The position numbers were made by a program, and so were the translations under genes. Positions 4,542-7,733 of a stretch of 7,733 nucleotides of DNA are shown one piece after another (position 1 is the first letter of the stretch; each line of letters starts with the position of its first letter). The stretch is from contig CAKVHQ010000030.1 of assembly GCA_934749845.1 (NCBI GenBank), positions 1-7,733 on the forward strand. Direction: 5' to 3'. The stretch comes from an uncultured Clostridia bacterium. GTDB lineage: Bacteria; Bacillota; Clostridia; Christensenellales; UBA1242. The notes under the pieces were generated by a model, which ran no database searches, was not told where the DNA came from, and saw nothing but the letters and a program-made list of their open reading frames with translations.

Positions 4542-6334
4542 CAATGTTCCGGCTTGCCAGAAGAATGATATCAAAGCACAGGGCGTGGAGCGCAGCCACA
4601 GCCGTATTGTATTCGATCGCAGTCTTAATGCTTGTGGCTTGCTTCAATACGATATACTATTTAATTACCGACATAATTAGTCTTGAGCAGACATATCAGA
4701 ACGAATATTCATTGTATGTGAACGACATTGTGTATATCATCTCAATATGGGCGCTCAGCGCTGCGCTTGCTTTTTCGTTGATATACGGAATTATTCTTCT
4801 TACGGCATATTGCTTTGAAAAAACCTCGGAGCTGTTCAGACTGTGCGGCATTACCTCGGATATGATGTTCAGCTTTTTAGCCTATATCGGCGCGCTTCTT
4901 TGCATTCCCGCAATGGTTCTGGGACTTGCCGCCGAGGTCATATCCTGCGTACTCATCGGAAGCAGCGTGAATTGTGGATATTCGCTGTATTTATACGCTG
5001 CGGTAAGTTACATAGTCGTTATTTTGCTCGTGATATTCGGAGCAGCTCTTGCGTGCAGGAACAAAATCAGCAGCCACGACAAATACTCGTCCTTTGTGAA
5101 AACCCGACTAAAGCTGCGGTTTCGGAATCCTATCCTGCTGCTCTGGATAAAAGGCTTTATTGTAAATCGGCAGTCTTATGCAGTATTTATTACCATTGCA
5201 ATGATCTCCGTATCGCTTTCGGGCTTTATTTCGAATTTCTTTCTGGCAAACACCGAACAGCCCGATTTCTTCGATATCTGCATTAACTCCTATGATACTG
5301 AATTAGCCGGAGAGCGAGGGGCTCTGACTGATCCGTTCTATGGGATTTCAGGCGAGGATATAGCTTCGCTGTCGCAGGCAGACGGAGTTGAACAGGTGAT
5401 TTCCGAAACAAGCATTCTGGCATATATTGTGTCTGATAATTTATCTCATGATAATATTGATGAGTTCGGATTTTCAGCGAATGATAAACTGGATCCTATA
5501 AATCTCACCTCGGTATACGGAATTGACTATAGCGAGCTGGAACCCTATCTGGCAAGCGGGGCAATAGACGCTGAAAAGCTCCAAAGCGGCGAGGAAGTCA
5601 TATACTGCGACAATGGGGAGGCACAGTTCCGCACCGGAGACGCTGTTGATCTTGCGGTGCTATACTACAACGAAAACGGCGAGCCGCAAAGGGCTGATTT
5701 ATCATCGACCATTGGCGCGGTGGTGAATGTTCCGACCGACTATGGAACGTATTTATTTGGTTTGCAGTACAGCATATTATTATCTGACAGAACAATGTCG
5801 GAATTGCTGCCGGAATCGAACTACAACTCTACTTACATTCAGCTCAAGGATATAAGCTATTCGAATTCAGTGAATGACAGGTTATATTCAATAAAAAGCA
5901 AGTTGGCAGATAAGAGCGGCGTGTTCCTGGAACGCTTCTGGCAGCAGGAGGCGCAGATGACAAGGGATTTCCGCGCTATAACTGAAACTATAGGCTGGGT
6001 ATTTAATGCCGTTCTTACACTGATCTCTCTGGTCTATATGTCGTCGTTCATGATAACCAGATTCGATAAAAGCGCCGGGAACATCTATACTCAGCAGGCA
6101 ATAGGCATGAGCAGATCTCAGATACTGGGAGTGTTCCTGCTTGAAAATGCGCTTAATTCCGTCTGGGCGCTCCTGACAGGAGCTGCTGCCGGAGTGCTGT
6201 ACGGAGTAATTTCATCGTGGTGCTTTGGTGATAATGTTATGTATATGGTTCCATGGTCTGGTATGCTGATATTCGCGGGTGTGATGATGTTTGCTACGAT
6301 TTTTGTTACATCGGGGATATACATCTTATATTGA
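4538..6334 (+). CDS. FtsX-like ABC transporter permease
   Basis: 598 residues built as two FtsX-type four-helix units. TM1-4 are at about 18-40, 67-91, 110-137 and 149-171. After a cytoplasmic linker come TM5 (about 213-236), a large extracellular domain (about 237-484) and TM6-8 (about 485-506, 533-562 and 573-598). Both units carry the FtsX helix after the first inner segment: FEKTSELFRLCGITSDMM (93-110) and IYTQQAIGMSRSQILGVF (516-533). The 250-residue outside domain is acidic, as in BceB/MacB sensor domains, but total length and helix number (8, not 10) differ from BceB. The start overlaps the ATPase stop as ATGA, so the two are translationally coupled. The protein ends directly after the last hydrophobic segment (FVTSGIYILY) with none of the usual short basic cytoplasmic tail, and debris follows immediately, so the 3' end may have been lost at a recombination junction. 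Confidence 0.9.
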   Translation: MTMFRLARRMISKHRAWSAATAVLYSIAVLMLVACFNTIYYLITDIISLEQTYQNEYSLYVNDIVYIISIWALSAALAFSLIYGIILLTAYCFEKTSELFRLCGITSDMMFSFLAYIGALLCIPAMVLGLAAEVISCVLIGSSVNCGYSLYLYAAVSYIVVILLVIFGAALACRNKISSHDKYSSFVKTRLKLRFRNPILLLWIKGFIVNRQSYAVFITIAMISVSLSGFISNFFLANTEQPDFFDICINSYDTELAGERGALTDPFYGISGEDIASLSQADGVEQVISETSILAYIVSDNLSHDNIDEFGFSANDKLDPINLTSVYGIDYSELEPYLASGAIDAEKLQSGEEVIYCDNGEAQFRTGDAVDLAVLYYNENGEPQRADLSSTIGAVVNVPTDYGTYLFGLQYSILLSDRTMSELLPESNYNSTYIQLKDISYSNSVNDRLYSIKSKLADKSGVFLERFWQQEAQMTRDFRAITETIGWVFNAVLTLISLVYMSSFMITRFDKSAGNIYTQQAIGMSRSQILGVFLLENALNSVWALLTGAAAGVLYGVISSWCFGDNVMYMVPWSGMLIFAGVMMFATIFVTSGIYILY

Positions 6335-6487
6335 AACAGGGACTTTTGCTTTTTGTCTGGGGTGTTAGAATATCAAAATAGTTTCCAGGATTATCTCACG
6401 GTGAACAGCTATACAATTGATCTGAAGCCTTTAAGAAACCACTGGTTTGATCCAACACCCGAAAATGAAAATGCGGTATATAACTGA
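6335..6487 (+). pseudogene. 3' fragment of an unrecognised gene, in frame after the permease stop
   Basis: The permease TGA (6332-6334) is followed, in the same frame, by about 50 open codons to TGA at 6485-6487. The later part reads as ordinary protein (DYLTVNSYTIDLKPLRNHWF and DPTPENENAVYN). No ATG or Shine-Dalgarno sequence is present; only TTG 6353 and GTG 6362 could start it. The simplest reading is the C-terminal end of a gene whose 5' part was replaced by the permease end, with the junction somewhere in 6320-6380. The family is not recognised. The continuous frame with the permease is probably coincidence, as the first residues (NRDFCFLSG) do not resemble a permease tail. Confidence 0.35.
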
Positions 6488-6701
6488 ATATGACTACCGA
6501 TCAACCCTGACATTTTGGACTAACACACGCAGGCGCTCCGCAGAAGTCTATAAAAGATCAGATGAAGTAATAATGATGCTCGCAAGATTTTTGCTTCCGA
6601 AAATCCAGAAAGCCTACAAGAGCGCAGAGGGTCAGGCAGAGTTTGAGAAGTGGAAAGCAGAACAAGCCGATTCTCAAACCGACAAGCACAACGAAAAATA
6701 A
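6465..6701 (+). CDS. Small hypothetical protein, helical, unknown function
   Basis: A 78-residue frame if started at ATG 6465 (ATG 6471 is equally possible; TTG 6447 is upstream in frame). It begins inside the last codons of the preceding fragment, overlapping it by 23 bases in another frame. The protein starts MKMRYITEYDYRSTLTFW, then has an amphipathic helical stretch (RSAEVYKRSDEVIMMLARFL, LPKIQKAYKSAEGQAEFEKW) and a polar tail ending DKHNEK. The regular heptad-like composition and codon use make it a plausible real protein or the end of one. No Shine-Dalgarno sequence precedes any start, so it would depend on coupling to the upstream frame. It resembles the small companion proteins of mobilization modules in general character, but I do not recognise a family. 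Confidence 0.5.
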   Translation: MKMRYITEYDYRSTLTFWTNTRRRSAEVYKRSDEVIMMLARFLLPKIQKAYKSAEGQAEFEKWKAEQADSQTDKHNEK

Positions 6702-6716
6702 TTGAACAAAGTTTTA

Positions 6717-6744
6717 CCCCGGCAGTTCAAACGAGCTGTCGGGG
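6717..6744 (+). terminator. GC-rich hairpin after the small hypothetical gene
   Basis: CCCCGGCAGTTC (6717-6728) pairs with GAGCTGTCGGGG (6733-6744) over 12 positions, two of them G-T wobbles, around an AAAC loop. It lies 15 bases after the stop codon at 6701. The following TTAGTAATTATATT is only moderately T-rich, and the other strand gives TAAAACTTTG. It may therefore be a weak terminator in either direction or an mRNA-stabilising hairpin. Confidence 0.55.
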
Positions 6745-6756
6745 TTAGTAATTATA

Positions 6757-6867
6757 TTGGCTGATATCCGGCTGCGAGAGGTAAACTCACAGATAAACAA
6801 CCACTCCAAACGCACCGGGAACATAAAAGAGTTCGTCTGTGCAGCGGGCAGCGTCACCAGAATTTAA
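6757..6867 (+). pseudogene. 3' remnant of an unrecognised gene ending at a terminator
   Basis: A frame open from 6708 (after a TGA) ends at TAA 6865-6867. From TTG 6757 onward it reads as normal protein (ADIRLREVNSQINNHSKRTG, then NIKEFVCAAGSVTRI, about 36 residues). There is no ATG and no ribosome binding site. Its stop codon overlaps the first bases of a strong rightward terminator, exactly where a real gene would end. It is best explained as the last exon-like scrap of a deleted gene that kept its terminator. The family is not recognised. Confidence 0.35.
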
Positions 6868-6912
6868 TCCCTCTCAAAGCGCATTGTAAAGCGGTTGAGA
6901 GGGATTTTTCTT
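6867..6912 (+). terminator. Strong rho-independent terminator, rightward
   Basis: ATCCCTCTCAA (6867-6877) pairs perfectly with TTGAGAGGGAT (6895-6905). The 17-base loop can itself form a small CGC/GCG stem. TTTTTCTT follows directly (6905-6912). The other strand has no T tract of note. It separates the debris to its left from the phage-like block to its right and overlaps the stop codon of the preceding frame. Confidence 0.85.
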
Positions 6913-6975
6913 AATCATGTCGAAAATTAGTTTTAGCCCGAAAATACGCTATTTTTGCTCAAAAATGCCGAACTA

Positions 6976-6998
6976 GGGGTGTCAAAGGGGGTGTCAAA
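6976..6998. repeat. Two direct repeats of GGGGTGTCAAA
   Basis: The 11-base unit occurs at 6976-6986 and 6988-6998, identical and one base apart (12-base period). It lies in gene-free sequence between the terminator at 6912 and the endolysin block. Candidates are a recombinase arm or core site, a regulator site, or the remains of a coding repeat: one frame reads GVKGGVK, another GVSKGVS. No annotation in the window explains it. Confidence 0.75.
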
Positions 6999-7031
6999 CT
7001 CCTTTTAATCTGTCCTTTTCGTGGCGCTCTT

Positions 7032-7061
7032 TTGATTGACGATTTCATTTTTGCGTATAAT
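7032..7061 (+). promoter_or_regulatory. Candidate rightward promoter facing the endolysin gene
   Basis: TTGATT (7032-7037), 18 bases and a perfect TATAAT (7056-7061); the alternative -35 TTGACG (7036-7041) would leave only 14 bases. Transcription would begin near 7068, at the base of the endolysin terminator hairpin, and run antisense through the endolysin gene. It may be an orphaned promoter. No gene lies downstream on this strand within the window. Confidence 0.4.
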
Positions 7062-7065
7062 ACAC

Positions 7066-7095
7066 AAAAAATCCCCGGAGCAGCGCCCCGGGGAT
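7066..7095 (-). terminator. Rho-independent terminator of the endolysin gene
   Basis: On the minus strand ATCCCCGG (7095-7088) and CCGGGGAT (7078-7071) form an 8-base GC-rich stem with a 9-base loop, followed by six T (7071-7066). It lies 5 bases beyond the endolysin stop codon. The A-run on the plus strand shows it works leftward only. Confidence 0.9.
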
Positions 7096-7100
7096 AAACT

Positions 7101-7712
7101 TTATTTAACCTGCACAACGAACCCGCCGAAACCGGCTTTCTTCAGCTTCTGCATGTAGGCTTCCGCATTGGCACGGGAACTGAACGCACCCACCTGCACG
7201 CGATACAACGCGCTCGACTTGCTCTCGGACGTGATACGCTCGTGCAGAGCCGCCCAGCGGTTCTCGTCCACGTAATACGCCGGACACAGCTTCCCGGTGA
7301 GGTCGTAGTGGCGAACTACTTTCCCTGCCGGAATGCTGTACTTCTTCATCAGGCTGCGCACCAGTTCACCCAGAGCGGCGACGGACTTCTCCTCGAACTC
7401 ACCGGACTGCCGCTTGTAGCACACCTCGATATGGATAGTGTCCGCGTTCTGGTTCGCGGCTGCGTATGCGATCTCATTATCCGGAATGCACCGAACCACC
7501 TCGCCGTTCAGCCCGACTATGTACTGCGCGGAAGTCCACGCAAGCGGAGTATTCTTGAATACACCGGCTGCGACGTTCTTCCAGTAAGCAACAAGGCGGT
7601 CTGTATTTTTTCCACAATCCCCGGTGTAATGCACGCAAATGCGCTTCGGTGTGGATTTCGTTCCCGGGCGGTTGTACTTGTTCTTCGGGATAAGGCTGTC
7701 AGTTATCGTCAT
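7101..7712 (-). CDS. Phage-type N-acetylmuramoyl-L-alanine amidase (endolysin) with SPOR-like tail
   Basis: 203 residues. The first 160 form an Amidase_2 (T7 lysozyme/PGRP fold) zinc amidase that cuts the bond between N-acetylmuramic acid and the L-Ala of the stem peptide. VHYTG (27-31) gives His28, IHIEV is at 93-97, and VVRHYDLTGKLCPAYY (132-147) gives His135 and Cys143 as zinc ligands, with Lys141 in the place of the T7 catalytic lysine. Tyr64 is a candidate for its tyrosine. After a Ser-rich linker (161-167) comes one short SPOR-type unit (169-203: YRVQVGAFSSRANAEAYMQ, then LKKAGFGGFVVQVK). It would bind peptidoglycan, but is only half the length of a full SPOR domain. There is no signal peptide, so release would need a phage holin, not seen here. 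ATG 7712 is preceded by GGAGGG with 7-base spacing. The gene is clearly more GC-rich than the cassette, which fits separate origin. A host cell-wall enzyme is less likely because no export signal is present. Confidence 0.9.
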   Translation of the reverse strand: MTITDSLIPKNKYNRPGTKSTPKRICVHYTGDCGKNTDRLVAYWKNVAAGVFKNTPLAWTSAQYIVGLNGEVVRCIPDNEIAYAAANQNADTIHIEVCYKRQSGEFEEKSVAALGELVRSLMKKYSIPAGKVVRHYDLTGKLCPAYYVDENRWAALHERITSESKSSALYRVQVGAFSSRANAEAYMQKLKKAGFGGFVVQVK

Positions 7713-7719
7713 TGCTGTG

Positions 7720-7725
7720 CCCTCC
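7720..7725 (-). promoter_or_regulatory. Ribosome binding site of the endolysin gene
   Basis: GGAGGG on the minus strand, 7 bases before ATG 7712-7710. It fixes the start. No promoter is visible before the window ends 8 bases later, so the gene is probably read from an upstream phage operon. Confidence 0.8.
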
Positions 7726-7733
7726 GTCCGCGA

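Larger units (their letters stand above)
6913..7065. other. Gene-free spacer between cassette debris and the phage-like block
   Basis: No credible gene is seen on either strand. A short minus-strand frame starts at an ATG near 7050 (MKSSIKRAPRKG...) and ends within 30 codons without a ribosome binding site. The stretch holds the 12-base-period repeat and the candidate promoter described separately. A mobile-element junction or attachment site would be expected in this interval. Confidence 0.5.

Noticed and set aside
4843..5286. Second plus-strand frame inside the permease gene
   Set aside because: Out-of-frame shadow, Arg/Cys/His/Ser-rich, with no start signal, while the permease frame has membrane helices and FtsX motifs.
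6335..6373. Stop-codon read-through of the permease into the downstream frame
   Set aside because: The frame is continuous, but the residues right after the TGA do not resemble a transporter tail and no recoding signal is visible; coincidence at a junction is simpler.
1..7733. CRISPR array, tRNA, rRNA or riboswitch
   Set aside because: No regularly spaced repeats and no cloverleaf or recognisable aptamer core were seen on either strand. The only tandem repeat is the two-unit one at 6976-6998.

Overview
The window looks like accessory DNA from a low-to-moderate GC Gram-positive gut anaerobe, most likely a Clostridia/Oscillospiraceae (Ruminococcus-like) genome. The grounds are Shine-Dalgarno starts throughout, sigma-A type promoters, an ECF sigma factor paired with a DUF4367-like membrane anti-sigma, a mobilization-protein remnant and a phage-type endolysin. 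Genus is inferred, not demonstrated.

Layout. (1) Positions 1-70: a near-consensus promoter, ribosome binding site and ATG pointing out of the left edge, for a minus-strand gene whose body lies outside the window. It abuts directly the 5'-truncated remnant of a long coiled-coil protein (about 62-847), best explained as the C-terminal part of a MobV/Pre-type plasmid recombination protein. (2) 844-6334: a compact, same-strand cassette of seven genes: ECF sigma factor (906-1454), overlapping one-TM anti-sigma factor (1447-2151), two small Sec-secreted proteins (2244-2687 and the cysteine-rich 2749-3207), then, after a long inverted repeat, a small polytopic VanZ-like membrane protein (3347-3901), an ABC ATPase (3885-4541) and an FtsX-type permease (4538-6334). 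The last three overlap one another and must be translationally coupled. (3) 6335-6910: gene debris, namely two overlapping short frames, a hairpin, another open 3' fragment and a strong terminator. (4) 6910-7100: no gene; it holds a 12-bp-period direct repeat and a candidate rightward promoter. (5) 7101-7712, minus strand: an Amidase_2 endolysin with a short C-terminal SPOR-like segment, its own terminator and ribosome binding site; it looks like the edge of a prophage or other integrated element.

How the genes may work together (inference): the sigma/anti-sigma pair senses a cell-surface condition and drives secretion of the two small proteins. The membrane protein, ATPase and FtsX permease form a MacB/BceAB-like, non-classical ABC complex that could export, detoxify or give immunity to an envelope-active peptide. 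Small secreted protein plus ATPase plus large permease recalls Sec-dependent bacteriocin loci (lactococcin 972 type) and peptide-antibiotic resistance modules, but no diagnostic motif decides between them. The cassette is flanked on both sides by truncated genes, so it sits in a mosaic region.
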